Assembly (NCBI RefSeq): GCF_001659605.2
Contig: NC_035161.2
Coordinates: 27,451,691-27,515,690, forward strand
From: Manihot esculenta
Lineage: Eukaryota; Streptophyta; Magnoliopsida; Malpighiales; Euphorbiaceae
Reading direction: 5' to 3'
Length of the DNA stretch: 64,000 bases
Below are positions 41,861 through 54,841 of the stretch, one piece after another (positions within the stretch are counted from its first letter, which is position 1; each line of letters starts with the position of its first letter). Position numbers and translations under genes: made by a program. Under the pieces are notes generated by a model that searched no databases, was not told the origin of the DNA, and worked only from the letters and a program-made list of their open reading frames with translations.

Positions 41861-44800
41861 AGCTGGTGTTGGGGAGAAATCAACCAACCCAAGCTTGGAC
41901 ACAAATGTAGAATAAGAATGAGAAGGTAAAGGTTTCGTAAACATGTCGGCAAGCTGCAAGGAGGATGGAAGATACGGAGTGGTAATGAAACCTGCTTGTA
42001 GCTGAGTACGAACCACATGACAATCAATGTCAATGTGGTTTGTCCTCTCATGAAAGACTGGGTTAGCAGCAATATGTATGGCTGCCTTATTATCACAATG
42101 TAACGGTATCGGTTGAACAATAGTAATATGAAAATCAGTCAAAAGAGAAGATAACCACCGAAGCTCACACACAGTAGATGCCATGGCGCGATATTCCGAC
42201 TCAGCAGAAGACCGACTCACCGTATTCTATTTCTTAGTCTTCCAGGAAACCAATGAAGTACCTAAGAAAATACAATACCCGGTAACGGATCGACGAGAAT
42301 CAACACAAGATGCCCAGTCAGCATCACAAAAGGCTCGGAGTTTCAAATCATTTGTTGCTGGTAAAAATAATCCCATGTAACTAGTTCCCTTCAAATATTT
42401 CACCACGGTGAGAGCAGCTTTTAGATGCATAGTATGTGGAACCTGCATATATTGGCTAAGTTGCTGAACCGCATAACTAATATCGGGCCTGGTCATGGAT
42501 AAATAAAGCAACCGACCAATGAGTCTCCGGTAAATCTCAGCATCTGGCAATGGCTGTCCCATATCTTTACTCAATTTAATGCCTTGAATATACGGACTAG
42601 CTGTAATTCGGGCATCCTGCAAACCTGTATCCTGAATAATATCAGTAATGAATTTATGTTGTGTTAACAACATTCCTGATGCCGAACGTGCCACCTCGAT
42701 ACCCAAAAAATATTGAACATCGCCGAGATCTTTAATAGTGAATTTCTTATCCAAAAAATGCCGCAAATCAGTAATTAAGGTGGCCGAAGGACTAGTAATC
42801 AAACAATCATCAACATAAACTAAGATAGCAATAAAAGAACCTCCATGACCCTTAGTAAACAAGCAATGATCGAAAGAAGATTGTGAAACCTTGTGTCATC
42901 AAACTGACTGTCAATTCTTTATTCCATTGCCTGCCGGCTTGCTTCAACCCATAAAGTGATCGCTGCAATTTGCAAACTTGGCCCTTCTCCGCTTTGTCAT
43001 AACCAGGAGGAACTTGCATGTAGATATCTTCATCAATGGACCCGTGCAAATAAGCATTATTGATATCAAGTTGCTTCACTGGCCAAGAATATGCGGCTGC
43101 CACAGTTAAGAAAATTCTTACTGTTACTAACTTGGCAACAGGAGAGAAAGTCTGATTGTAATCGAGACCAAGCAACTGGTTGTACCCCTTGGCGACGAGC
43201 CTTGCTTTATATCTGTCTATGCTCCCATCTGCATTATATTTAATCCTGTACACCCACTTACACCCAACAGGTTTAACGTTAGGAGGCAAAGCAGTTAAAA
43301 TCCATGTATGATTTTGTTCTAAAGCATCCAATTCTTTTTGCATAGCATTTACCCAATTCATATCAGTTTTAGCATAATTATAATTGCAAGGTTCTTTGAT
43401 TTTAGATAGCTGGGCAATAAAAAACATATGAGAGGAGGAAAAATGAATGTTGGAATCTGATGTATTATTGGTAATATAATCAGTCAACCAGGCAGGAGTT
43501 TTCCTCAGTCGTGTACTTCGACGAACCGGTTGTGGAGATGCAGGTACCACAACCAAATCAGTTTCAGTTCCCATAGCCAAATCAGTTTCAGTTCCCACAG
43601 TATTAGCAGCATCAAAAGAAGAGCAGTCAGGAAGAGCATTATCAAGACCCAAAGGCACGGAATTAGTTTCAGGTAGCGGTGCGGGTTCAAGTGGTGGGTC
43701 GGTGTTTGGTGATGAAGCAGGAGTAATAGAAGATTGCTGTTGGTGGGGCGTATAATTGGTATCAAATAGACAAGTGGGTAAAACAAAAGCTGTAACATCC
43801 TCTGGTTTGGTATAATGAAAAGGAAAAAGAGTTTCTTGAAACATAACATCTCGTGAAACAATAATGACTTTAGTAGTCAAACAGTAGAGTTTATAAGATT
43901 TTTGGTTTTGAGCATAACCCAATAAAACACATGGGAAAGGCCGGGGATCAAATTTGTGTTTGTGTGGTTTGGTGTTGGTAGCATAACAGAGACAACCAAT
44001 TGTCCGAAAATAAGTATAATCAACCTGTTTACCATGTAACCTTTCATAAGGAGTTTGCCACTGTAAGTTTTCGGAAGGCAACCGATTGGTAATATGGGTG
44101 GCTGCTAACAATAATTCAGACCAGAAAATGGCAGGTAATTTGGATTGGAAAAGTAGTGTGCGGGCGATGTTTAAAAGAGTTCGGTGTTTCCGTTCTACAA
44201 CTCCGTTTTGTTGTGGAGTGTAAACACAGGTTCGTTGATGTAAAGTGCCTTGGTCTTGCAAGAAAGTACTACATACAGCATTAACAAATTCAGTACCATT
44301 GTCGGTGCGAATGTTCTTTATCCGTTTAGCAAAATGTGTAAACACATAATGGAAAAAAGATTTCAATGCAAGCAACACCTGATCTTTAGTTTTCAGCATA
44401 TAAGTCCAACAAAAACGACTATAATCATCAACTATTGTTAACATGTAGATCGCATTTGTAATAGACTTCAATTTATACGGACCCCATAAATCAACATGAA
44501 TAATATCAAATATATTCTCACCGGAAATCATACTTGTAGGAAAAGACAGCATTGTTTGCTTAGCAACAGGACAAATAGGACACATTAACTCAGCATAATC
44601 ACATTTAGCAACTCCATCTATATGTTTCAACCTTTTAAAAGAAACATGTCCTAATCTAGCATGCCAAAGCATAGCTAGATGGTTATTATGCTCAGAACAA
44701 TGGCTAACAGAATTGCAATTGCTCTGTTTATTAAATGAATCTGCTGTCAAATAATAAAGATCTTCAAACACAGTTCCTTTGGCCAATACTTCTCTAGTCT

Positions 44801-46271
44801 GTAAATCCTGGAATAAACAATATTCGGGGAATAAGTGCGCAGATAAACCACAAGTCCGAGCAAGCAAGCTAACTGACAATAAATTGCAACTGAACGAAGG
44901 AACATATAGAACATTGTATAAAATAACTCTGGAGTTCAATTTAATATTTCCAATGTGTGTTACTAATCTGGTTGAATTGTCTGGCAGTCGGATAGTCTTT
45001 GATGGATGTAATTTAACAACTTGATCATAAAAATTGAGGTGGGGTGTGATATGAGTTGCGCCCGAATCGACTATCCAATTATCCTTGCAATTAAAATTAA
45101 TACTGGTAAAAACTGAATTGAGTAAAGTATCTGCAAAATTCACGTGTCTGACATCTCCATCATCTTGATCATTACTGCCACTTCTGGAGTTGAGGAATTT
45201 TTGAAATTCTTGTTGCAAGAAATCTGTCATCCCTTTATCGAGACCATCAGTTCCTTTCTGCTGCAGTCCTGACTGCTGTAATGGTGTCTCATCAGTTGCA
45301 ACACGAGTAACATTATTAGCTCTGAGATACTTTCTGACGTCCACCCCTCTTTTCTTCTGTAATTCAATGAACCAATCTGGATATCCGTGGAGACTGAAAC
45401 AATCGTCCACTATGTGTCCTGCACCTTTGCAATTGGTACAATATTGCTTCTTCTTGTCCTCTTTTCGAGATGAAAAGGAAGCCCTGTTATTTCCAGTTCC
45501 CGTGTTGCTTCTGTTTCCAGAAAAATTTCTTCTAGCGAGCATTACTGCAGCAGTCTCAGAGGAAGATGTGCTGTCAATTTGCACTTCTCTTTGTTTCTCC
45601 ACACTCATGATCATGGAGTATGCTTTATTAATTGACGGTAAAGGATCTTGCAAAAGAATTTGATTCTTCACGTTGTCATACTCATCTCCTAATCCCATCA
45701 AAAATTGCATCAATCTCCTATTGTTGTCATAATCTGTAATTGCGGTACCAGTTTCACAACAAACAGGCAGTGGAGCTAAACACAATAGCTCATCCCACTT
45801 CTTCTTCAAACTTGTGTAGTATTCTGTCACAGAATTACTACCTTGCTTGTACCCGGCTATATCTCGTTCTATCTGGTAAATCATTGGCCCATTGCTCTCG
45901 CCATAACTGTGCTTTAACTCGTCCCAAAGTATCTTTGCGTTTTTGCATAATACAAAAGCGTTAGAAATATCCTTAGACATGGCATTTAGCAACCATGATA
46001 CAACCATGCTATCTGCCGTTAACCACTTCTCATAATCATCTGAATCAAGTGCCGGAGCTTTAATTTTTCCATTAATAAATCCCAATTTCTTCTTAGCTCT
46101 GAGAGCTATTTGAACCGACCAACTCCAAGAGAGATAATTGGGCCCTCTCAAAGGAGTGTTCACGAGACTGAATCCAGGAGCGTCGGAATTGTTAACATGA
46201 TACAGATCATTTTCGCTATTCTTTGTGTTTATAGCAGCGATGATCTTCGCTAAATCCTCAGGAGTCATCAT
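41858..46271 (-). pseudogene. Copia 3 gag-pol polyprotein, two lesions
   Basis: A single frame runs from the ATG at 46271 to 42852 (1139 codons). It holds gag (GFSLVNTPLRGPNYLSW), a CCHC knuckle CTNCKGAGHIVDDC, protease WIVDSGATHI, the pre-integrase block LWHARLGHVSFKRL, integrase with HVDLWGPY, RTDNGTEF and [16 protein letters not shown], and RT with GCKWVYRIKYNADGS and QLDINNAYLHGS. A one-base loss near 42880 shifts the frame inside RT. The next frame (42862-42227) has YVDDCLI and the RNase H block FCDADWASCVDSRRSVTG. A TAG at about 42226, probably from CAG, ends it, and the last 120 codons (42220-41858) follow in the same frame. The element is not autonomous as it stands. Confidence 0.92.
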
Positions 46272-46340
46272 TGTTATCTATTGGCTAATCTCAAACAACA
46301 AAGGTATAGAATGCAGAGATTAGAGAATAAACCTTAACCA

Positions 46341-46353
46341 GGCTCTGATACCA
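46341..46353 (-). other. Primer-binding site of copia 3
   Basis: tggtatcagagcc on the minus strand, directly after the 5' LTR; exact match to the usual plant initiator-Met primer site. Confidence 0.9.
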
Positions 46354-46608
46354 TGAAAAGGATTGAAGAATCCAGCAAAATAAAAATAAATTAAGAATTT
46401 AGTTGGTGGAGGTGCATAAACAGGTGCGACCTCAATCCATTTTTTTGTATATCTTAAATCGTTACTGTTGATGTACATATATACAAAAGAAAACCTGAGC
46501 TAGCCACAGTCCAAGAATTGAAGGAGTATGTGCTGGCATTTACTTAGATGTAGAGCTATTCTAACCGGTTAGTTAAGATACAAAATTGACTAACTAATTT
46601 CCTTTACA
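46354..46608 (-). repeat. 5' LTR of copia 3
   Basis: 255 bp, tgtaaagg...ccttttca on the minus strand, bordered outside by aaatc. Confidence 0.93.
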
Positions 46609-46613
46609 AAATC
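46609..46613. repeat. Target duplication of copia 3, right copy
   Basis: aaatc, identical to 41592-41596. Confidence 0.9.
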
Positions 46614-47437
46614 CCCTGAAAATTGAGAATACATCCGGAGCTTATAAGATGAAAACACCTTTTGGGCTGTTTAACTCTAATTCCTAGCGAGGTTTGGGAT
46701 TTTCTTTGCTTCAGCATAATCATCAGCAATTCTGGATCCCTTGCACTTGTAACAAATAAGCATCAACTGCCTCTCAAATCTCAACCAAATGACAGACGTT
46801 ACGAAGACATGATCCTACTTCAACCACATAATTTAACAAAGCATAAGACTTGTCCAAACCAGAACTTTCAAATTTATCTTCTGTTTTCACAGTATTGTAG
46901 ACGATTCCAGTGCCAATAAATTAATAATACCAATTTACTTGAGTTAAATTTCACTCTAGAGATTTCAAAGTTTTGCTTAATCCATATTGACAAATAATGA
47001 ATGAGCTGGACATTTCAGAATATGCGTTGGCAGAGTGCCCACACAGCGAAGGGCTTCCACAACTTGGTATAAAAACTCATGTAGAAAATCCAAAAAAATG
47101 GTCACAAGACATCATTCCCTTCCACATGGGTCTTCTTTTTTAGTCCTTTCTCCTCATAATTCAAGTCCACTGAGTTGGGTATTAGGACCCTTAGGCAACT
47201 CTCTCTGTTATATGGAATTCAATTCCCAAGAAGCAACGAAAGTAAGGATGACAATTAAAATTGACCAAACAAAGAATAAAACAAAATCATCAGAAATTGC
47301 CCATTTTTTACTCTGACCCTGAAATCCCCAGTTCAATAGATCTCTGATCAGATTGCTTAATTGAAAATTCCATATAACAATAACAGCAATGGTGTTACGA
47401 AGTAATAAAAATATTTCAGATTTGGAAAAACTAGACT
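46614..47437. other. Intergenic DNA, probable 3' flank of the DUF641 gene
   Basis: 824 bp with no recognisable gene; short frames at 46662-46919 and 47035-47316 show no known domain. The part next to 47437 probably includes the 3' untranslated region of the DUF641 gene. Confidence 0.5.
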
Positions 47438-48982
47438 CTAAGGAGTAATGTTATTGCTATTATTGTTGTTGTACCTGCAAAGTACCTTGCACTTGACCAT
47501 GTTGCCATAGACATAAAACCCAGGTGCAACCATGATCCGAACCATGGTTGGCACCAGCTTCTCAGCTCTGTCTCCTCCCATATCTTCCATGTAAACCGAA
47601 TCGAACCTCACCCACTTATCCACCCTAAAGATTTGCAAACCAGGGTGCACTGAGTTGGCCAAGAGGTGCACCAGCCACACACTTTTAGAAGCACCAAAGA
47701 ATGCCTGCAACAGTGGCTCAGGCCAGGCTCTGTTCCACCCCAACATAGCAACAATCTCATTCATTTTCCTGTCACAGAACTTGCTGAACTCTTCGCTGAA
47801 ATGCCTTGTCCCCTTATTCAACACTTCCTCCCATGTCAACTCATTCAATACATTGAAAGATGCATAGTTTGCTTCACATCTATCAATTGGGTTCAATATT
47901 TGGTTTGTAGAACTCTTTTGGAACCCAACAGATTCAAAATCTTCAAAGAAAGCTTTGTTCAGCAAGGCTTCAAGGTAAAAGAGCACACTTTTTGAATTAT
48001 TGGAGAATGAAATCTTTATATCGTATGGTTGGAACAGCACAGATATTCTTTCATAAACTCTGGCTCCAAGTCCCATGTGCCTGAGTTGCTTGGTGAGTGA
48101 TCTGCTCAAAAGCCTAACTGAGGATCTAGCTTCAGAAACTGAAACCAAGAATTGCTCTACGACACTGTTTTGATGATGATGATGGATTCTGAAACCTTTC
48201 CCAGCTCGATATGGTGAGTTGATGGCACACTCGTCAAGCCCCGTCTTTAAATTATGGCAATAAACTTCAAGCTTGTTAAGCTTCTTTTCGAGTTCAGACA
48301 TTGAATGCTTGAGCCTTGAAGCTTCAAGAAGTGCTTCATCTCTCCTTTTTCTTGCTTGAATTAGCTTATGAGAGAGCTCGGCCACAGCAATCCTCCATTG
48401 TTCCTCTCTTGCCGGTGATGAATCTATAGATTTTGGACTTCTTCTTGTGAACGAAGAGAAGATAGACTTGAAGAGTCCATTAGGACTTGCAGTAAAAGAT
48501 GAGTGCTTGTTTGATCCATTGTTGTCCAAAGAAACCACAGAGATCTTCTCTCGCGAGTGTGGACGGCAATTGTTACAAGAAACGGAACCATCTTCTCCAC
48601 AGCTTTCACTAGATTCCTGCCGTTTCTTGGAGTTGGGCTTGCCGTTTTTGTCATGAAGAGGCGTTGGCAGGTGCTTTGGAGTCTCTCTCTTATCCACACA
48701 ATCAGTAGCTGTAGTCACTGATGTCGCCTTCCCTCGGCTTCTCTCTTCACTGCATGCATCTTCATATTCTTCTATTTCGCATTCCTGAATCTGCCAAAAG
48801 CAAATAATAAAAAAAGATGAAAATTCTAAACTTTTCTTTCCCCTTCCATAATTCTTTTCTCAGGAAACAAACAGGTGGGTACTTACAGCAGTGAAACGAG
48901 GGGACAGATGAGGGGGCAGTGGAGCAGGAGAGGAGATAGGGGACATAGAAGAGGAAGGAGAAGAAGAGGACGAAGGAGCCAT
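47438..48982 (-). CDS. DUF641 protein, GIL1/IRK-interacting protein family, 2 exons, 482 aa
   Basis: Members of this plant-specific family include GIL1 (gravitropism in light) and IRKI, which binds the receptor kinase IRK; the molecular activity is not settled. Exons: 48887-48982 and 47438-48790, joined in frame by a 96-bp GT-AG intron. The N-terminus is Ser/Pro-rich (SSPAPLPPHLSPRF) followed by IQECEIEEYED, typical of the family. Residues about 160-210 are coiled-coil-like (AVAELSHKLIQARKRRDEAL, then an SELEKKLNKLE heptad region). The C-terminal half holds FGASKSVWLVHLLANSVHPG and ends in the family signature APGFYVYGNMVKCKVLCRY. A short Asn-rich tail (NNNNSNN) follows. No signal peptide or membrane segment is seen. 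The family call is strong; which member it is cannot be said. Confidence 0.9.
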
Positions 48983-49065
48983 TCCTATTTGTTATTGATC
49001 TCATTTTTGGAGTGGGGCATTAGTCTTTTTATTTGAACTACGTAAATGACACATATTCTATGCAA

Positions 49066-49074
49066 CTATATATC
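49066..49074 (-). promoter_or_regulatory. TATA-box candidate of the DUF641 gene
   Basis: gatatatag on the minus strand, about 85 bp before the start codon. Sequence and distance fit a plant core promoter; the transcription start is not known. Confidence 0.4.
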
Positions 49075-49259
49075 AGAAGCAGATTTTTATTAATTATTAT
49101 AATATTATCTTATGGTGCAGTATTGTCATCTGCGTTTCAATCTCTTTTCGTTTTCTTTCACTTTCTTAGGTTGCTGTTTCGTCGTCTTGTAATCATGTTG
49201 GTGAATCACAGGTAGACATTTAAGTACTACTGCTCCCTGCTGCTGTGTTTCTGAAAATT

Positions 49260-52200
49260 AACAGTATATCAACTGTTCAGATTTTCTTGACACCTTTTTT
49301 TTAAGGGTCACTAATATAAAATTATTTAGATTTCCGAATCACAATTAACAAGAACTTCAAGCAATTAAAGCAGCAAATCATCAACAAACAATCTAAAATA
49401 TCCAGATAATTTTTATCTAATTCTCATTAAATTATTTTACCATTTATTTCATTGTGGTTACTAAAATTAATTTTAATTTATAAAAAATCACTCAATTTAC
49501 TGGTCTGATTTTAATTCAAAATTAATTTAATTTATTTTTTAAATTAAACTGAAATCAGTCTAATTTAAAATGATTTAAAACGATTTGAATTTTTTAATAA
49601 TTTTAATTTAATTTTAAAGTGGTTATGGTTTCAATTTTTTACCATTTCAATTTCAATTAAATTCAAATTATAAACATTGATTTTGATTTGAAATAAAATT
49701 TAAAGATAAAAAATTTAAATAAAATATAAAAAAATAAATATAAGAATCTATATTTTATTAAATAAATAAATTATAAAATGTATTCATTTACATAATATAA
49801 AAAATAAAATAATATATATAATATAAAAATAAAATAATATTACATTTAAATGTAAATAATATTTTTTTATAAAGTTAAAAATAAATTCTAACTTAATTAT
49901 TTGATAATTTAACTTACACATTAATTTTAAGTGATATAATTTTTTAAAATAATTTATTTAAGAAATAAAAAATTAAATCGGATCATCGATTTTAACTTAT
50001 CAATTTCAATCTAATTTCAGTTTTGATTCAGGAGGAAAACTAATCCTTCTAATTTAAAGTTTCAATCCAATTCAGAAACCAAAATCGATTAATCGATCCG
50101 ATTCCAAATTTGACCATTCTAATTTCAAATCTATTTACCATCCATACCAGACTGTGACCATATTAACTCAGCTTTTTATTTAAATTTCAAATACTAACTT
50201 TAATTAAAATTCTATAAATTTTCGGTTAGATGTCTACGTGAATTAAATTTAAAAAATTAAAATTTTTGCTATGCAGGTGAGGGAGATATTTATAGGTCTT
50301 TTTTTTGAAATGGAATGGAGGTCTTTATAATCATATATAGCAAAGATTTTTTTTTTTTTAAATAGAGATTTACCGAATTTTGAGGATAGTTTGAAATTAA
50401 AATAAGAAATTAAGTGATTTTATGAAGTAAAATTAAGTTTATTAACTACAATGAAATAAACATACAGTAACTGCGAATAAAAATTAATCAAAATATCCAA
50501 AGAATAATTATTCAACAACCTCAATGTAGAGTTTCCACATTTTGAAGGTATCTAGTATTAATTAACCATAGAAAATGTTCATCATTATTTCAAGAACCCA
50601 CACCATAACGTATTGCAAGCAAAGATGACCGAACAGTGCAGTCAATAATATCCGTTACTAATGCAAAAAAAGAAAGACGAAGAATGTGAACAGAAGAAAA
50701 GGGGATGGACGAGCGTTCAATTCATAATCTATAAGTAAATGAGTTCATATTCATTCACTTCTTCATCAGCTAGCGAATTTTCCAGAGAAATGTAAGGAAT
50801 ATTAAGATAATATTGACTGTGCTAAATGTATTGACAAAATATATATGAAAAGGAAAAACTTGATCGACCAAGTTGATCCCGTAATGTAGAATGGATCAAG
50901 CTTCTCCATTCTTTCCAGTTTTTTTTTTTTTTAATTAGATTATTAGCTTTATAAATATGCGACTCAACTCAACGCTTCAAATTCTCCACATAAATCAAGC
51001 AATGGCTGGCGATGGTTATGTGGTTAGTGAAATCCAGCAGAGTCACATTAAATACATTTCTATGTAGAGAAGCTGTCACATTTAATGCTAACATAAAATC
51101 TTCAACTACGCACATTAATTCCCATAGATAGAAAAGTTCGTGCGGTGGATGCAATGCCACAAACCAAGAAAACTTGCAGAATTGAGAGATGGGCTTTTGC
51201 TTTGCATGTGAAGTTAATAAATGAGACAATAGTGCAGGCTGAGTCCTGAGATTGTGATCGCTGACTCGCCGTGGTCCTCTTAGCCGCTGACCTGTGTGAA
51301 ATATCACCAATTTTTGGGATCACGTGCGGCCGTAGCTGCTAGGCCCAGCCTACTTGCATGGGCTAGTGCCCTTTGAGAAGAGAAGAGATCCATATAGGCA
51401 AAGGCTAAGTCCTGACAAAACCATGGCCACCAAGCTTGGAATTGGGAACAGGAAACCATGGTTCAGATTCAGAGCAGGTAATCATGGTGATCATGTCTTG
51501 TTGCACGCACGCTCTCTGGTTACATTCAAGCTTTTCTTTTTTTTTTTTGCTCCAGTTGAAATTTCATGTATTATCCAAAAGAATATATCCAATTCTTAAT
51601 TTTCAAATGAAAACAGACATTTGAAACCATTAAAGACAAGATCAGAAGCAAGCTGTCGTGGTGAAAGGAATAATTATTATTGCCAAGAGTGGAAAATATT
51701 CTAAATTAAAGCTATTGCCACGGTCATGCCAATTTATGTCATCCTTGTTTTAGATTAGCTCAGATACATAATTTGACTTTCATCTTTATACTTTATATAT
51801 TATACAAACATAATTGAAAACTGTTGCTTCTCAGATTTTTTTTTTTCTTTTTCCTTTTCCTTCCAAACTTAAGACGGCCTTAAACCATCAAGAGGATTTC
51901 AAACTTAGCCAAAGAAAAATGGAGTTAGGCAGCTTGATCTCTCTGCAAATCCGATCAATTTGATTCCGCAGTCACCACGTGCAAAACTAAATTTAGAATC
52001 TTATGTATTTTAAATTCTTTTTTTGAAATGCGGGGAAATTTTTCTGTGAAATTGTTTTTTTTTTTTAACTTAAATTTAAAATCACATTAGTTTTAATGAC
52101 AATTTTAGTATTACTGAATTTGTTCGTTAAATCATTTTAGATATGAATTTTTATCAAATATGGATGGCATTGTACATGTTGAAATTTGAGAGTTCACCAA

Positions 52201-52420
52201 ATAAGATTAGTTGGGTAGTGGTTGGATTCAATATCAATAAATGAGGATTGTTTTAATGAGAAGTAAATATTAAAAATAAAATGATTGTTAATTTTTCATT
52301 TCGGACTATACCAATAGTATATGATAACCACTAGGCTCTACACCCATTGAGCTGAGTTAGGGTCCAAAAAATATATTAGATTTTGAGATTGGAACACTCC
52401 TAATTGGGTCTATCCAGCGG
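49260..52420. other. AT-rich intergenic DNA, no gene recognised
   Basis: At about 49480-50130 two halves rich in gattttaattc and aaccaaaatcg words look like a decayed inverted-repeat MITE, but limits could not be drawn. The overlapping frames around 50969-51323 (minus) and 51354-51624 (plus) match no known protein. Confidence 0.5.
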
Positions 52421-52429
52421 CTTTGACCC

Positions 52430-52720
52430 GAAATCCAGCCTGAATGATGGGCCAGGTCGTTTGTAAGTCCGAGTCTAGTAAGAAGGAAGCCGGCCCGATG
52501 AAAGAACATGGGGAGAAACAAGCAGGCCCCGTCCTTTTGCAGCCCTATCCACATGCGCGCCGGAAGAATTAAATGGCCGTCTGGCGTGAGGCAGACGTCT
52601 AACGCTTTTGTACGTACGGGTCTGTATAACAGAAATAAATGATACTGTAGCTATAAAACAGACAAAGGAAAATGAATAAAGGGAGGAGGGCACCTTTCCC
52701 AGACTCAAACTTACACACAT
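52430..52720. other. GC-richer patch with a TATA-like box
   Basis: A 290-bp patch rich in gggcc, gccgg and gcgcgcc words stands out from AT-rich flanks. It includes gctataaaaca at about 52649-52659 on the plus strand. No coding sequence follows. It could be the promoter of an untranslated transcript or a gene relic. Confidence 0.25.
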
Positions 52721-53390
52721 GCTAGAAATATTATTTTCTGAATCGCAGAATATCAGTATAACTTCTCAATATTAGGTTTTTTACTATTTGATCAAACCAA
52801 ATGAAAAGGTTCATAAAACTCTTATGAATCTCATAAACACGTATATGATTTTAGCGAACTTCTTAACATGTTGTTAATGTGTTAATTTGACTCATGGATA
52901 ATCGAACATGGTCACACATGCACATGACCCATATATAATCAAAAAAAATTTTTTTTTTTCATTTATCATTCGATCTCATGATAACAATAAAAAGATTTCA
53001 TTGGATTAATTTTTTTCAATATGACATCATTCTCTTATCATTTGAAATAAAAAATTTGGCTATAATTTAATTAATTTTTTATTTAAAATAAAAAATTTTA
53101 ATTTTTTGAACTTAAAAAATTTTTCATTTAGAAAAAAATTAAAATCTTGATGATTTTTAAAAATTCATTTAAATTTTTTACCTACAAAATGATATCATAC
53201 CAAATGAAAATTTTATAAAATCACTTAAATAGAAAAAAAAGTAATAATGAAATGATTATTCACAATATTGGCGTGGTAAAGTTGATACAAAAAAGCTAAT
53301 CAAACTACTCCTACACCCATAAATATATGATTACTGATATAATAAGAATAATACATATAAAGAGAAAGAGAAGACACAACGATCATTTGG
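52721..53390. other. AT-rich intergenic DNA, nothing recognised
   Basis: No gene, RNA or element could be supported here. Confidence 0.55.
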
Positions 53391-53399
53391 TTTCTTGAG

Positions 53400-53970
53400 G
53401 TTCTATCTATTTTGAATAGCTTTTGTTGATGGTTTTCTCACTGGCACTAGTTTAGCATTCCTGATTGCTTGACTTTATTTTCTTTTGGTCTTGTTTGCTT
53501 TTTTTTTTTTTTTTTTTTTTTTTCCCTTGTATAGATTGGGTTTTGCATGTTGTGGGTCTTTATCGGTCAATTAATGGGTGTGATTCCTGATATGGTGCTC
53601 AGCAGAGATACTGTTATGATGCTTTAGGGATTTCATAGCCGTGCGCTCCATGACTTTGGCTTTCCTAAATATATAGGAGATTGAAATGACAGTGAGTGTT
53701 CCACCATCACTGATATTGTGCTTCACCTGTACTGATTTTGATTGCGTGCATATGGGTTTTGGCTATGTCTCGGGTGAGGTTGGTAGTTTTACGGTTACCA
53801 CCAATGAAGTTGTTGATCTCGAAGGTTGTAAAAGAGTCTCGATTTTTTTTAGGGTTTGAATTGGATTAGTTAGACTGATCATTGTAGGGCTTTGAATTAG
53901 TCTACGACGTATGTAGTTGGACTTTCTACTTTGCTGCATCTCTATATTTGCCTTAAAACCATGCTAAAAT
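53400..53970 (+). repeat. T/G-rich retroposon-like segment with a 25-T run
   Basis: Non-coding T/G-rich text of the same character as the segment at 38467-38986. A run of 25 T occupies 53499-53523. No clear A tail or target duplication was found. Confidence 0.25.
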
Positions 53971-54023
53971 ACAATTTCGGTGCATTAGTTTAAAAAATTT
54001 TTTTTTTTTATTCTTAAGATATA

Positions 54024-54110
54024 ATATAATTAACAGATTTATTCTATACTTTTCAAATCCAATACTTTAATTTTTCAATTTTAATTTCATTTAAATTAAA
54101 TTTTCTTCTA
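54024..54110. repeat. Lone end of inverted-repeat family 2
   Basis: ataattaacagatttattct and the following text (ccaatactttaattttt) resemble the ends of the candidate element at 8105-9020. No partner end was found nearby. Confidence 0.3.
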
Positions 54111-54841
54111 ATAATCTAAACTTAATCAATTTGATTTCGGTCCAAATTCAATGTTTTATCATCTAAAAATTTTATTAAATCTAATTAAAAAAAGAGTTAA
54201 ATATAATTCTAAATAATTTAATGTATTTTTTAAAATTAAAGAATTAAAATAAATTTTTTTATGAGATTAAATAATAAAATTTTTTAAAAATTATTATTTA
54301 AATTTTATAATATAAAAAGTTTATTAATTGATATTTTAATTAAAATTTTTAAAATTTATTATTTAATCTTTATATTAATTTTGATAATTAAATATTTATT
54401 ATTTAATTCATGTGAACTAATCAACAAATAATCACTAATTTTAAAAAATATGTTAAAATACTTAATTTTGTAAAAAATTATTAATTAATTTTTTCTTATT
54501 AAAATATTTTAGATCTAGGCTAAAATTGCCGAAAGAAATAATAAATAATTTTTTAAAATTTTAAAATTATTTTAATATATTTTTCAAAAGCAAAGACTAA
54601 CGATAATTTTCACATTACATACGGATTAATTATAATTTTCCAATTTCAATTACAACACGAAGCGGAGCCAGGAAATACAATTCTCAGTCGTTCTTCCCCA
54701 GCAATTTCAAAAGCTTACAAATCAAATTTCGTTGCTTACCCTTTTGTTCGCTCCATAGTTTGATTGTAGCCCATTTATCACTTAAAAAGGTTGATTGCCA
54801 AAGTACAAATTCTTCTTTATAGGTTTAATTTTGACAAAATT
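54111..54841 (+). promoter_or_regulatory. Upstream region and leader of the palmitoyltransferase gene
   Basis: AT-rich to about 54650, then a more balanced 190-bp stretch up to the start codon, which probably contains the promoter and leader. The reading frame is open upstream of the ATG, but no other ATG lies in frame close to the conserved start. No TATA box was assigned. Confidence 0.35.

Larger units (their letters stand above)
41597..46608 (-). mobile_element. Complete copia retrotransposon 3 (different family), 5012 bp
   Basis: Both LTRs (255 and 254 bp), primer site, polypurine tract and a 5-bp target duplication (aaatc) are present, so the insertion is complete. By eye the LTRs differ by six substitutions and one 1-base indel, about 97.6% identity, indicating a young insertion. 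LTR, gag and leader sequences are unrelated in detail to those of copia 1 and 2. The size and short LTRs suggest an Ale/Retrofit-like lineage, which is a guess. It lies between the SEC1 gene and the DUF641 gene. Confidence 0.95.

Noticed and set aside
48762..49004. A hydrophobic 80-codon frame over the DUF641 start
   Set aside because: It is an out-of-frame shadow of exon 1 and reads through the intron; the frame from 48982 spliced at 48887/48790 gives the family N-terminus.
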